64,000 bases of DNA from Roseateles sp. (lineage in GTDB: Bacteria > Pseudomonadota > Gammaproteobacteria > Burkholderiales > Burkholderiaceae_C). Of the stretch, positions 48,429-56,919 are shown one piece after another. Each line of letters starts with the position of its first letter. The first letter of the stretch is position 1. Under the pieces are notes generated by a model, which was given only the letters and a program-made list of their open reading frames with translations, was not told the DNA's origin and did not search any database. Position numbers and translations under genes: made by a program. The stretch is taken from assembly GCA_016790285.1 (NCBI GenBank), contig JAEUPJ010000101.1, forward strand, positions 1 through 64,000, in the 5' to 3' direction.

Positions 48429-49223
48429 TCAGCTGCGCTCGACCTTGGCCGCGCGCTTGGCAAGGAAGTCCGCCATGCGCGCCTTGGCCTCGGGGGCGGA
48501 CTGTGTGATCGCGCCCACCAGGGATTCCGTCATCAGGCCGTGGGACATCGGTTGTTCGGCGATCAGGGGCAGGGCATGCATGATCGCGAAATTGGACATC
48601 GGCGCGTTGCTGGCGATGCGCTGGGCCAGTTCAAGCGCCTTGGCCGGCCCTTCGCCATCGGCCACGCAGTGGTGCACGAGGCCGACCTGCAGCGCCAGCT
48701 CGGCGCTGTAGGTGCGGCCGGTCAGCATCATCTCCGTGACCCGCGAGAAGCCCATCAGCTTGGTGATGCGCACCGAGCCGCCACCGCCCAGGAAGATGCC
48801 GCGCTGGCCTTCTGGCAGCCCGAAGTAGGCACTGTGCTCGGCGACCCGCACATGCGCGCAGGCGGCGAGTTCCAGGCCGCCGCCCACCACCGCGCCGTGC
48901 AGCAGCGCCACCACCGGCCGCCGGCCGAACTGCAGCCGGTCGAAGACTTCGTACCAGGTCCGGGAATGGAACACCCCTTCGGCGGCCGACATCTCGCCGA
49001 GTTCGCTCAAGTCAAGCCCGGCGCTGAAGTGGTCTCCATTGGCGGCCAGCACGATGACCCGCACCGACTCCGGCAGCCCGGCCAGATGCTGATCGATGGC
49101 GCGGATCATGCCGAGGCTCAGCGCATTGCGCTTGGCGGGCCGGTTCAGAGTGAGGGTGGCGATGGCACCCTCGATGGAAAGCGTGACGAGGTCCGCCGCG
49201 GCCGCCGTGGGCTGAGTGGTCAT
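48429..49223 (-). CDS. Crotonase-family enoyl-CoA hydratase (possible feruloyl-CoA hydratase/lyase)
   Basis: 264 aa crotonase fold: oxyanion hole residues in ANGDHFSAGLDLSELG and GAVVGGGLELAACAHVRVAEH, then YFGLPEGQRGIFLGGGGSVRI. Adjacent to fcs under the TTAGC operator, so hydration of feruloyl-CoA is expected. True Ech/FerB vanillin-forming enzymes retain a specific active-site Glu and Tyr that I could not confirm by eye; plain hydration for beta-oxidation is an alternative, supported by the SDR and thiolase genes. Confidence 0.82.
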   Translation of the reverse strand: MTTQPTAAAADLVTLSIEGAIATLTLNRPAKRNALSLGMIRAIDQHLAGLPESVRVIVLAANGDHFSAGLDLSELGEMSAAEGVFHSRTWYEVFDRLQFGRRPVVALLHGAVVGGGLELAACAHVRVAEHSAYFGLPEGQRGIFLGGGGSVRITKLMGFSRVTEMMLTGRTYSAELALQVGLVHHCVADGEGPAKALELAQRIASNAPMSNFAIMHALPLIAEQPMSHGLMTESLVGAITQSAPEAKARMADFLAKRAAKVERS

Positions 49224-49247
49224 GGTTACCCTTCTTGTGGATCACAA

Positions 49248-49260
49248 TTAGCGTGGGTAA
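49248..49260. promoter_or_regulatory. Operator TTAGC-N3-GGTAA before the crotonase/fcs operon
   Basis: TTAGCGTGGGTAA shares 12 of 13 bases with the marR/thiolase operator. On the minus strand a -10-like TATAGT with an ATGACC 18 bases upstream overlaps it. A 7-bp inverted pair GTTACCC (49225-49231)/GGGTAAC (49255-49261) also spans the region down to the crotonase start codon. Confidence 0.7.
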
Positions 49261-49504
49261 CTATAAGGACGCTGATGAATGCCGGTCATTGGTGTTCGCC
49301 CTAGGTGGTCGCCGCCCGCCGGGCAACTGCCGCGCCGCTCGCCGCCCACGGGCGCAGGCCCAGGGCGGGGTGCTCGACCCCGGCGGGAGGTGCTTGTGCA
49401 GCGGCGTGATCTGCGACGCTTGCGCCTTGATGACGCCGCCGTGAATCGCCCGCACGGCCTTGTCACCTGATCTGGCTTCCAGGGGCATTTGTCCACGCAC
49501 CGTT

Positions 49505-49538
49505 TCGTCATGGGGCTTGCACATCGCCTTCCTAGAGT
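49505..49538 (+). promoter_or_regulatory. Putative Pho box and -10 element of the phospholipase C gene
   Basis: TCGTCAT (49505-49511), four bases, then CTTGCAC (49516-49522) resemble the two 7-bp PhoB half-sites spaced by 4 bp. A -10-like TAGAGT (49533-49538) starts 11 bases after the second half-site, the usual PhoB spacing. Half-site matches are weak (5 of 7 and 4 of 7 to CTGTCAT). Confidence 0.35.
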
Positions 49539-49575
49539 GCGTCGTCATTCGTCGACCCACTCCCGGAGTGCACCC

Positions 49576-51765
49576 ATGTCCCAACAAGACCGCCGCGGCT
49601 TCCTGCGCAGCCTCGGCCAGGCCGCCGGCGCCAGCGTCGCGCTCGCCAGCTTCCCGCCCGTGATCCAGCGCGCGCTGGCCATCCCCGCCAACCAGCGCAC
49701 CGGCACGCTGCACGATGTGGAGCACATCGTCATCCTGACGCAGGAAAACCGCGCCTTCGACCACTACTTCGGCACGCTGGCCGGCGTGCGCGGCTTTGCC
49801 GATCCCTTCCCCGCGCCCACGCTGGACCGCCCGGGCACCTTCACCGGCAAGACCGTGTTCGTGCAGCCCAACGGCGGCGGCGCCAAGGTGCCGGGCCGGC
49901 CCGACTGGGGCGGCCAGCGCACGGCCATCGCACCGTTTCACCTGAACACGCAGCAGGACTTCGCCGTCATGCGCGTCAGCGGCACGCCGCACTCCTGGAC
50001 CGACGCGCAGGCTGCCTGGGACCATGGCCGCATGAACAACTGGCCCGCTGCCAAGCAGGCCCATTCGCTGGGCTACTACAAGGAGGCGGACATCCCCTTC
50101 CAGTTCGCGCTGGCCCGGGCGTTCACGCTGTGCGACCACTACCACTGCGCCACCCAGACCGGCACCAACACGAACCGGCTGTTCCTGTGGAGCGGCAACA
50201 ACGACCCGCTCGCGCTCGCGGGCGGCCCGTCCACCGACAACAGCCATGACTGGTTCGACGCCAATCCGCTGAGCGACTACACCTGGACGACCTACCCCGA
50301 GCGCCTGCAGTCCGCCGGCATCTCCTGGCAGGTCTACCAGAACATGGACGACAACTTCACCGACAACCCGCTGGCCGGCTTTCGCCCGTTCCGGGATGCC
50401 TGGTACGGCCGCCCGGGGTTTTCCGCGCAGCTGCGCGACCGCGGCATCAGCACGCGCGACCTGGACCTGCTCAAGGCCGACGTGCTGGCCGACCGCCTGC
50501 CGCAGGTGTCCTGGATCATCGCGACCGCCGAGGGTTCGGAGCACCCGGGGCCGTCCAGCCCCGCCTCGGGCGCCGACTACACCGCCCGGGTGCTGGACGC
50601 GCTGACCGCCAACCCGGCCGTCTGGTCCAAGACCGTGCTGTTCATCAACTTCGACGAGAACGACGGCTTCTTCGATCACATGCCGCCGCCAGCGGTGCCG
50701 TCCTACCAGACCTACGACGCCGATCCCGCCAAGGCGGTGCTGGCCGGCGCGTCCACCGTGGACACGACGGGCGAGTACCACCACGTGCTCAACGGCAGCG
50801 ACCCGACCTACCAGCACCGCCCCTACGGCCTGGGGCCGCGCGTGCCGATGTACGTCGTCTCGCCGTGGACCAAGGGCGGCTGGGTCAACTCCCAGGTGCA
50901 CGACCACAGCTCCGTCATCCGCTTCATCGAGGCGCGTTTCGGCGTGCCGGAGCCGCTCATCACGCCGTGGCGTCGCGCCGTCAGCGGTGACCTGACCGGC
51001 TGCTTCGACTTCGCCCACCCGGAGGACAGCGCCTTCGTGCAAAGCCTGCCCGCCACCGCTGCGCTGCGCGCGCGCGCCCTCGCGCTGCAGGGGACCAAGA
51101 CGCCGGCGGCGCCCACGACGCTCGTCGCCCCCGTGCAGGAAACCGGCATCCGCATGGCGCGTGCGCTGCCGTATGAGCTGCAGGTGCAGTGCAGCGCCAG
51201 CACGACGGGCGTCACGCTGCGTTTCGAGAACGCAGGTACGGCCGGCGCCGTCTTCCACGTCTACGACCGCCTGGGGCTGGCCAAGATGCCGCGCCGCTAC
51301 ACGGTGGAGGCCGGCAAGCAGCTGGACGGCGCCTGGCCGGGCGCCGCCGGCGCGGCCTACGACCTCTGGGTGCTGGGCCCGAACGGCTTTCACCGGCACT
51401 TCACTGGCAACCTGCCGCGCGCCGGGGTCGGCGCGCCCGCGCCGGACGTCCATGTGCAGGCCGACCGCGTCAACCTGGAGCTCGTCATGGCGCTGCGCAA
51501 CGACGGCAGCAAGCCCTGCACCTTCGTGCTGCTGGCGCGGCGCTACGGCAGCGTGCCCGACCGCAGCTGGATCGTCCCCGCCGGCAGCGTGCAGACCGTG
51601 CGCATCGCCGTGGACAGCGAGCACCGCTGGTACGACTTCAGCCTCAAGGTCACCGAGGTTGCGGCGTTCGGCCGCCGGCTGGCCGGCCACCTGGAAAACG
51701 GTGAGGCCTCGATCAGCGACCCCGCCATGGCCGGCCCCGCCGTGCTGGACCAGACCCATCCCTGA
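49576..51765 (+). CDS. Phosphocholine-type phospholipase C (Tat-exported)
   Basis: 729 aa. A twin-arginine signal (SQQDRRGFLRSLGQAAGASV) is followed by the phosphoesterase domain: VEHIVILTQENRAFDHYFGT (catalytic Thr/Asn region), FDENDGFFDHMPPPAVP, then two C-terminal DUF756 domains (from about residue 510). Hydrolyses phosphatidylcholine-like lipids outside the inner membrane. Start 49576 places the Tat motif correctly with GGAG upstream; the longer frame from 49489 is rejected. Pi-starvation control is suggested by the putative Pho box. Confidence 0.92.
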   Translation: MSQQDRRGFLRSLGQAAGASVALASFPPVIQRALAIPANQRTGTLHDVEHIVILTQENRAFDHYFGTLAGVRGFADPFPAPTLDRPGTFTGKTVFVQPNGGGAKVPGRPDWGGQRTAIAPFHLNTQQDFAVMRVSGTPHSWTDAQAAWDHGRMNNWPAAKQAHSLGYYKEADIPFQFALARAFTLCDHYHCATQTGTNTNRLFLWSGNNDPLALAGGPSTDNSHDWFDANPLSDYTWTTYPERLQSAGISWQVYQNMDDNFTDNPLAGFRPFRDAWYGRPGFSAQLRDRGISTRDLDLLKADVLADRLPQVSWIIATAEGSEHPGPSSPASGADYTARVLDALTANPAVWSKTVLFINFDENDGFFDHMPPPAVPSYQTYDADPAKAVLAGASTVDTTGEYHHVLNGSDPTYQHRPYGLGPRVPMYVVSPWTKGGWVNSQVHDHSSVIRFIEARFGVPEPLITPWRRAVSGDLTGCFDFAHPEDSAFVQSLPATAALRARALALQGTKTPAAPTTLVAPVQETGIRMARALPYELQVQCSASTTGVTLRFENAGTAGAVFHVYDRLGLAKMPRRYTVEAGKQLDGAWPGAAGAAYDLWVLGPNGFHRHFTGNLPRAGVGAPAPDVHVQADRVNLELVMALRNDGSKPCTFVLLARRYGSVPDRSWIVPAGSVQTVRIAVDSEHRWYDFSLKVTEVAAFGRRLAGHLENGEASISDPAMAGPAVLDQTHP

Positions 51766-51793
51766 ACCGCTCCACCTCCCGACAGGCACCCCC

Positions 51794-52447
51794 ATGATCA
51801 AGCACCTCCTCACCGCCGGCCTCATGGCCTTCAGCCTGGCCGCGCAGGCCCAGGCCACCCTGGGCAGCAACCTCATCGTCAACGGCGATGCCGAGACCGG
51901 CGTCGCCGGCTGGACGGGCTTCGACGGCTACTCGCTGTTCCAGTCCGTCGACTACGGCAGCAACTGGGTGCTGCCCAGCCAGCCGGGCCCGGTGGATCGC
52001 GGCGCCAAGATGTTCACGGGCCTGACGGCCCAGGCCGCGGGCTTCCAGACGATCGCGCTCGGTTCGCTGGCCGGCCAGGCCCTGCACTACGAGCTGAGCG
52101 GCTACCTCGGTGGCTGGGCGGCCCAGGGCGACAACGCGCTGCTCTACGTCTCCTTCCTGGACGCGCAGGACAACGAGATCGGTCACGCCACCATCGGCCC
52201 GGTCACGCCCGCCGACCGGGGCAACCAGACCGGCCTGTTCCTGCGCACGGCCTCCGGCAGCCTGCCCGCGAGCACGGCGTCGCTGATGTTCTCGCTGTCG
52301 ATGGAGCGGCTGGGCGGCGGTGACAACGACGGTTATGCCGACAACCTCTCGTTCGTCATCAGCAGCGTGCCGGAAGGCAGCACCCTGGCCTACGCGCTGG
52401 CCGGGCTGGGCCTGCTGGGCGGCGTGCTGGCCCGGCGCCGCCGCTGA
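51794..52447 (+). CDS. PEP-CTERM-like exported protein
   Basis: 217 aa. Signal peptide ends near AAQAQATLGSN; a jelly-roll-like carbohydrate-binding-type beta domain follows (NLIVNGDAETGVAGWTGFDGY, DNALLYVSFLDAQDNEIGHATIG). The C-terminus SSVPEGSTLAYALAGLGLL plus a short ARRRR tail is a PEP-CTERM sorting signal in which PEP has become PEG. Such signals direct proteins to the exosortase/EpsH system and the cell surface. Function unknown; it follows the phospholipase by 28 bases with a terminator after it. Confidence 0.85.
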   Translation: MIKHLLTAGLMAFSLAAQAQATLGSNLIVNGDAETGVAGWTGFDGYSLFQSVDYGSNWVLPSQPGPVDRGAKMFTGLTAQAAGFQTIALGSLAGQALHYELSGYLGGWAAQGDNALLYVSFLDAQDNEIGHATIGPVTPADRGNQTGLFLRTASGSLPASTASLMFSLSMERLGGGDNDGYADNLSFVISSVPEGSTLAYALAGLGLLGGVLARRRR

Positions 52448-52453
52448 CGAAGG

Positions 52454-52478
52454 CGCGTCGCGACGACGCGGTGGTTTT
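52454..52478 (+). terminator. Terminator after the PEP-CTERM gene
   Basis: CGCGTCG-CGA-CGACGCG forms a perfect 7-bp stem followed by GTGGTTTTC. The T-run is short, so strength is uncertain. Confidence 0.55.
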
Positions 52479-52530
52479 CGAGGCCCGGTGGGCGGGTTAA
52501 GCTCGTTCACCGATCACGAAAGACCTCCGC

Positions 52531-52755
52531 ATGCGCGCCGCTTTCAGCCTCCTCGCCCTCGTCATCGTCGCGGCCATCGTGCTGTCGCTGGCCAAGAAGC
52601 AGGCCACGGCCCTCAAGCCGGCCGAGCCGGGGGCGGCGAGCTCACCGGCTGCCGCGGCGGGCCTGCCGCGGCCCCAGGATGTGGGGCGTCAGGTGCAGAG
52701 TACCGTCGATGAAGCCGCTCGCCGCGCCGCAGAGGCGGCATCGGCCTCGCAGTGA
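52531..52755 (+). CDS. Small membrane-anchored protein
   Basis: 74 aa. One N-terminal hydrophobic helix (FSLLALVIVAAIVLSLA), then Lys-Lys, an Ala/Pro/Gly-rich linker and a charged amphipathic tail (VQSTVDEAARRAAEAASAS). No family recognised. Codon third positions are GC-rich like neighbours, which supports coding. It lies between the PEP-CTERM terminator and another small gene; no strong ribosome-binding site is seen. Confidence 0.6.
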   Translation: MRAAFSLLALVIVAAIVLSLAKKQATALKPAEPGAASSPAAAAGLPRPQDVGRQVQSTVDEAARRAAEAASASQ

Positions 52756-52774
52756 GGCCCGCTCCTACAGGCGC

Positions 52775-52807
52775 GGCCGCCGCGCGCTGACGCGCGGGGC
52801 TGCGGCC
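52775..52807 (+). terminator. GC-rich hairpin between two small genes
   Basis: CCGCGCG-CTGA-CGCGCGG is a perfect 7-bp stem-loop (52780-52797) enclosed by GGCCG/CGGCC arms. There is no T-run, so it may be a weak terminator or an mRNA stabiliser. Confidence 0.4.
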
Positions 52808-52842
52808 GGCGGCGACGATGCCGCAACAGCAAGGAGTGCCTC

Positions 52843-53052
52843 ATGATCAAGTCCGTCATTGCGCTGGTCGCCACCTCGGCCCTGGCCGTGAAGATCTTCC
52901 AGCACCTGGGCGAACAGCGTGTTCGCCGCGCACGCCACGAGGGCCGCCAGCACCACGACGAGGTCAGCCGCTGGGAGGCCGAGGGCGGCAACCTGCCGGA
53001 TGTGGAGCCGGCCACGCCGGGCAAGGTCACGCGCCGCCCGCGTCGTCGCTGA
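52843..53052 (+). CDS. Small basic protein
   Basis: 69 aa. AAGGAG lies 8 bases upstream of the ATG, a good ribosome-binding site. A short hydrophobic start (IKSVIALVATSALAVKIFQH) leads into a strongly basic, Arg/His-rich remainder ending TRRPRRR. No family recognised. Its 3' end overlaps the convergent DUF72 gene by 26 bases. Confidence 0.55.
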   Translation: MIKSVIALVATSALAVKIFQHLGEQRVRRARHEGRQHHDEVSRWEAEGGNLPDVEPATPGKVTRRPRRR

Positions 53053-54037
53053 TGGCCTGGGCCAGGGCTCGCACGCTCAGCGGTGCCGAGCCTTCGGCCT
53101 TGTTGGAGATCGTCACGAACACGTCCTGCCCGGCGCCCGCCGTGCCGCGGATGACGCGCGCCAGCGCCGCCCGGGTGTCGGGGTCGGGGTCCATCAGCGC
53201 ATTGAACTCGCCGTAGCGCTTTTCGGCCGCCTCGTAGCCGAAGGGGCCGTGCAGGCGGTTGAGGTTCCATCGCACCACCAGGGGGCCCGGCCAGAGTGCG
53301 CGCAGCAACGGGAGCTGCTCGTGCAACGGCGGCAGCTTGGGGTGCAGGCCCACGCAGTAGCGGGCGCCTGCATCGCGCAGCAGTGCGCTCAGCTCCGGCG
53401 TCAGCCAGGCTGCGTCGCGCACTTCCACCGCCAGCACGCCATGGGGCAGGCGGGGCAGGGCCAGCAGCATCGCGTGCAGCCGGTCGAACTGCTCGTTCAT
53501 GCGGGCCAGCCGCTGGGCGGGCAGGGGGCTCAGCTGGAACACCAGCGCGCCGACCGTCGCCCCCAGGCCCTCGACGGCCGGGTCGATGAAGTCCGACACC
53601 GCCGTGGCGGCATCGAGGAACAGCGGGTTGGGCTGCTGGCCCCGGCCGTCCTCGCTGCGCAGCAAGGCATCGGTCACCAGGCTCGGCGCCTTCACCGTGA
53701 AGCGAAAGCCCGCCGGTACCTGCTCGGCATGGCGCTGGAACTCGCTGGCAGCCAGCGGCCGGTAAAAGCCCCGGTCGATGCCCACGGCGCGCAGCAGCGG
53801 GTGGGCGGCGTAGGCGGGCAGCCCGGCACGGGACAAAGTCGACTCGCTGTGACGGCACGCCCACACCAGCCCCTGCCAGCCTGGGTAACTCCAGGTCGAG
53901 GTGCCCAGGTGCACATGCGGCGACAGGGCCGCCGCCAGTGCCTCGTCGTGCGCGGTGGGTGGCACGGGCTGCACGCCCCGCGGGCGCCGGGCGGGCGACG
54001 CTGGTTCGCCGAAGAGGTCGTCCTGCAGTTCGCTCAC
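53027..54037 (-). CDS. DUF72 family protein (YecE-like)
   Basis: 336 aa, TIM-barrel DUF72 with LGTSTWSYPGWQGLVW, RFTVKAPSLVT, GVLAVEVRDAAWLTPE and a C-terminal VFVTISNKAEGSAPLS. Function unknown; the fold resembles xylose isomerase-like barrels. I choose the GTG at 54037 (VSELQDDLFGE), 10 bases after the pxpA stop, rather than ATG 54130 which lies inside pxpA. Last gene of the pxpB-pxpC-pxpA unit. Confidence 0.87.
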   Translation of the reverse strand: MSELQDDLFGEPASPARRPRGVQPVPPTAHDEALAAALSPHVHLGTSTWSYPGWQGLVWACRHSESTLSRAGLPAYAAHPLLRAVGIDRGFYRPLAASEFQRHAEQVPAGFRFTVKAPSLVTDALLRSEDGRGQQPNPLFLDAATAVSDFIDPAVEGLGATVGALVFQLSPLPAQRLARMNEQFDRLHAMLLALPRLPHGVLAVEVRDAAWLTPELSALLRDAGARYCVGLHPKLPPLHEQLPLLRALWPGPLVVRWNLNRLHGPFGYEAAEKRYGEFNALMDPDPDTRAALARVIRGTAGAGQDVFVTISNKAEGSAPLSVRALAQAISDDAGGA

Positions 54038-54047
54038 GTCAGCGGGC

Positions 54048-54782
54048 TCAGGCGCGCAGGGTGATGCCCGCCTCGCGCAAGGCCGAGTGCAGTGCGCGCG
54101 CGAAGGCGAGGGCATGCGGGCCGTCGCCATGCAGGCAAACCGTCTGGGCCTGCAGTGGCACCGTCTCGCCCGACACGGCCTGCACGACGCCTTCGCGCAC
54201 CATGCGCAGCGTGCGGGCGACGGCCTCGCCGGTGTCGTGGATCAACGCGCCGGGCTGGCTGCGTGGCACGAGGCTGCCGTCGGCCTGGTAGCCCCGGTCG
54301 GCGAAGACCTCGGCCACTGCGCGCAGCCCGGCGCGCTCGGCGGCACGCAGCAGCTCGCTGCCTGCCAGGCCGTACAGCGCCAGGCCCGGGTCCACCGCGC
54401 GGACGGCGCAGGCGATGGCATCGGCCAGGGCCGGCTCGCGGGCGGCCTGGTTGTAGAGCGCGCCGTGCGGCTTGACGTGGTGCAGCCGGCCGCCCGCGGC
54501 GCGCACGAGCGCAGCGAGCGCGCCGACCTGGTAGACCACGTCGGCCCGCACATCGTCGGGTGAGCGCTGCATCTCGCTGCGGCCGAAGTTGTCGCGGTCG
54601 GGGTAGCTCGGGTGGGCGCCGATGGCCACGCCGCGCGCGAGCGCGGCGCGCACGGTGGCCTGCATGAGCGGCGCGTCTCCCGCATGCCAGCCGCAGGCGA
54701 TGTTGGCGGACGTGACGAGGGCCAGCAGGGCGTCGTCGTCGGGGGCGCCTTCGCCGAGATCCGCATTCAGGTCGACATGCAT
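54048..54782 (-). CDS. pxpA: 5-Oxoprolinase subunit A (LamB/YcsF family)
   Basis: 244 aa. Begins with the family signature [18 protein letters not shown], then [27 protein letters not shown] and [12 protein letters not shown]. With PxpB and PxpC it forms the ATP-dependent prokaryotic 5-oxoprolinase that opens pyroglutamate to glutamate. It overlaps pxpC by 16 bases. Confidence 0.94.
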   Translation of the reverse strand: MHVDLNADLGEGAPDDDALLALVTSANIACGWHAGDAPLMQATVRAALARGVAIGAHPSYPDRDNFGRSEMQRSPDDVRADVVYQVGALAALVRAAGGRLHHVKPHGALYNQAAREPALADAIACAVRAVDPGLALYGLAGSELLRAAERAGLRAVAEVFADRGYQADGSLVPRSQPGALIHDTGEAVARTLRMVREGVVQAVSGETVPLQAQTVCLHGDGPHALAFARALHSALREAGITLRA

Positions 54783-55696
54783 AGGGCAGCTTTCAGGGCA
54801 TCAAGGTCGTTGTGGCGCTGTAGCAGCGCGGCGACGGCATCCTCGCGCGTGCACGGCACGAAGCGCAGCGGTGCACCCAGGCGCAGCTGGGCCAGCTTCC
54901 AGAGGTCGGCGCGGATGACGACGCCGATCTTCGGGTAGCCGCCAGTCGTCTGCGCGTCGGCCAGCAGCACGATGGGCTGGCCCGAGGGGGGCACCTGGAT
55001 GACGCCGGGCAGCACGCCGTGCGAGAGCAGGTCGCCGCTGGGCTCGCGGGTCAGCGCCGGCCCCGCGAAACGAAAGCCCATGCGGTTGCTCTGCGGGGTG
55101 AGGGTCCAGTCGGCGTCCCAGAGCGCTTCGCGGGCGGCCGGCGTGAACTCGTCGTGTTCGGGCCCGGGCAGCACGCGCACCCGGGCCGCCCAGTCGGGCG
55201 GGCGCAGGCCCACCCGGCGCATGGGGCTGGCGGGCGGGTGCCAGGGCAGGCGGTCGCCGTCGCGCAGGGCGCGGCCCTCGTGGCCGCCGAAGCCGGCCTT
55301 CAAGTCGGTGCTGCGCGAGCCCAGGGCGAGTGGCACGTCGATGCCGCCGGACACCGCCAGCACCGTGCGCATGCGCTCGCGCGGGGCAGCGATCTTGAGT
55401 GTCTGGCCCGCACGCACGCGGGTGCGCCAGCCGGGGCGCACGGGCAGGCCGTCCAGGGACGCGTCGACATCGGTGCCCGTGATCGCCACCTCGCCATCGG
55501 CGTGCAGGCGCAGCGTGGCCGGGCCCAGGGTGAACTCCAGGCCGGCGGCGCCCGGGGCATTGCCGACGAGGAGGTTGGCATGGATCAGTGCCAGGTCGTC
55601 CAGCATGCCGCAGCGGCTGATGCCGCGGTCGCGCCAGGCCTCGCGCCCGAGGTCCTGCACGGTGGTCAGCGGGCCGGCCCGCAGCAGTTCGATCAT
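54767..55696 (-). CDS. pxpC: 5-Oxoprolinase subunit C (biotin-dependent carboxyltransferase/KipA family)
   Basis: 309 aa. Starts [25 protein letters not shown]; carries the cyclophilin-like family segments [38 protein letters not shown] near the C-terminus (seen at about 230-265). Member of the KipA/AHS2 family, partner of PxpB, overlapping it by 4 bases. Confidence 0.93.
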   Translation of the reverse strand: MIELLRAGPLTTVQDLGREAWRDRGISRCGMLDDLALIHANLLVGNAPGAAGLEFTLGPATLRLHADGEVAITGTDVDASLDGLPVRPGWRTRVRAGQTLKIAAPRERMRTVLAVSGGIDVPLALGSRSTDLKAGFGGHEGRALRDGDRLPWHPPASPMRRVGLRPPDWAARVRVLPGPEHDEFTPAAREALWDADWTLTPQSNRMGFRFAGPALTREPSGDLLSHGVLPGVIQVPPSGQPIVLLADAQTTGGYPKIGVVIRADLWKLAQLRLGAPLRFVPCTREDAVAALLQRHNDLDALKAALCMST

Positions 55697-56340
55697 GGTG
55701 CCAGCGCCACGAAGCGCACCCGGTCACCAGGGGACAGCAGCGTGGGCGGGTCGGCCTCTGGGTCGAACAGGGGCAGGGCCGTGTGGCCAATGAGCTGCCA
55801 GCCGCCGGGTGTCGCCAGCGGGTAGATGCCCGTCTGCGCGCCGCCGATGCCCACGCTGCCGGCGGGCACGGCCACGCGTGGCTCGGCCCGGCGTGGCGTG
55901 TGCAGGGCCTCGTCCAGCCCGCCCAGGTAGGCAAAGCCGGGCTGGAAGCCGATGAAGTAGACGACGTACTCGGCCGCCGTGTGCCGGCGCACCACTTCGT
56001 CGGGTGCCATGCCGCAGTGCGTGGCGACGCCGGCCAGGTCAGGCCCCGCGTCACCGCCGTAGCGCACCGGGATCTCGACGAGCCGGCCCGGCGACCGTGA
56101 GCGCAGGGGCTGGGCCCAGCGGGCCTGCAGGGCGGCGGCGAGCGTGTCGACATCGGCACGCAGCGGGTCGAAGGCGACGGTGAGGTTGTTCATGCCTGGC
56201 GTCAGGCCGGTGATGCCCGGCTCCTGCGCCAGCGCTGCGGCGAGCTGCCACAGGCGCTGCTGCTGGTCCAGCGTCGCCGGGGGCGGCAGCGTGCAGCACA
56301 GCGCCGCTTCGCCGAGAGGGTGCAGGGCCAGGTCCGTCAT
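55693..56340 (-). CDS. pxpB: 5-Oxoprolinase subunit B (KipI family)
   Basis: 215 aa AHS1/KipI domain: GITGLTPGMNNLTVAFDP, EIPVRYGGDAGPDLAGVA, YFIGFQPGFAYLGGLDE, PAGSVGIGGAQTGIYPLATPGGW. First gene of pxpBCA, divergent from tadA with 36 bases between starts, so the promoters overlap. ATG 56340 fits family length; ATG 56352 is an alternative. Confidence 0.92.
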   Translation of the reverse strand: MTDLALHPLGEAALCCTLPPPATLDQQQRLWQLAAALAQEPGITGLTPGMNNLTVAFDPLRADVDTLAAALQARWAQPLRSRSPGRLVEIPVRYGGDAGPDLAGVATHCGMAPDEVVRRHTAAEYVVYFIGFQPGFAYLGGLDEALHTPRRAEPRVAVPAGSVGIGGAQTGIYPLATPGGWQLIGHTALPLFDPEADPPTLLSPGDRVRFVALAP

Positions 56341-56376
56341 GCCCGAAAGCATGCCATGGGTACACTGCCGGCCCTG

Positions 56377-56919
56377 ATGAACGAGCCTCTTTTCTCGCCC
56401 GCCGATGAGTACGCGATGCGGCTCGCGCTGGACCAGGCCCACAACGCCTGGCTCGTGGGCGAGGTGCCCGTGGGCGCCGTCATCACGCGGGGCGGCCAGG
56501 TCATCGCCACCGGCTACAACCGCCCGATCACGACGCACGACCCCACGGCCCACGCCGAGATCGTCGCCCTGCGCCACGCGGCCACGCTGATGGAGAACTA
56601 CCGGCTGCCCGAGTGCGAGCTCTACGTGACGCTGGAGCCCTGCGCGATGTGCGCGATGGCGCTGATGCACGCGCGCTTCAAGCGCGTCGTGTTCGCCACC
56701 CGCGACCCCAAGACGGGCGTGGCCGGGTCGGTCATCGACCTCTTCAGCCAGCCGCAACTCAACCACCACACGCGCATCGAGGGCGGCCTGATGGCCGAGG
56801 CCTCGGCGCAGCTGCTGCGCGATTTCTTCAACGAGCGCCGGGAGGCCGCGCGGGCGCGGCGTGCCGAACGCCAAGGGCTGATCCCGACGGGCGAAGCCAC
56901 CCACCTGGACGACACCTGA
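56377..56919 (+). CDS. tadA: tRNA-specific adenosine deaminase
   Basis: 180 aa. Zinc deaminase motifs HAEIVALRHAA (catalytic Glu) and LEPCAMCAMAL (PCxxC). Converts A34 to inosine in tRNA-Arg(ACG). N-terminal EYAMRLALDQAHNAWLVGEVPVGAV is typical of TadA. Start 56377 is chosen by family length; the C-terminus after 160 is a basic extension (RREAARARRAERQG). The stop overlaps the ldcA start (TGATG). Confidence 0.95.
   Translation: MNEPLFSPADEYAMRLALDQAHNAWLVGEVPVGAVITRGGQVIATGYNRPITTHDPTAHAEIVALRHAATLMENYRLPECELYVTLEPCAMCAMALMHARFKRVVFATRDPKTGVAGSVIDLFSQPQLNHHTRIEGGLMAEASAQLLRDFFNERREAARARRAERQGLIPTGEATHLDDT

Larger units (their letters stand above)
49224..49575. other. 352-bp divergent intergenic region
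   Basis: Contains the MarR-type operator with a minus-strand promoter for the fcs operon (49248-49300) and a putative Pho box plus -10 for the phospholipase gene (49505-49538). Between about 49300 and 49500 I see GC-rich sequence without a convincing gene or site. Confidence 0.7.

Noticed and set aside
49248-49511. 87-codon minus-strand open frame upstream of the crotonase gene
   Set aside because: Arg/Pro-rich, no ribosome-binding site, overlaps the operator and promoter.
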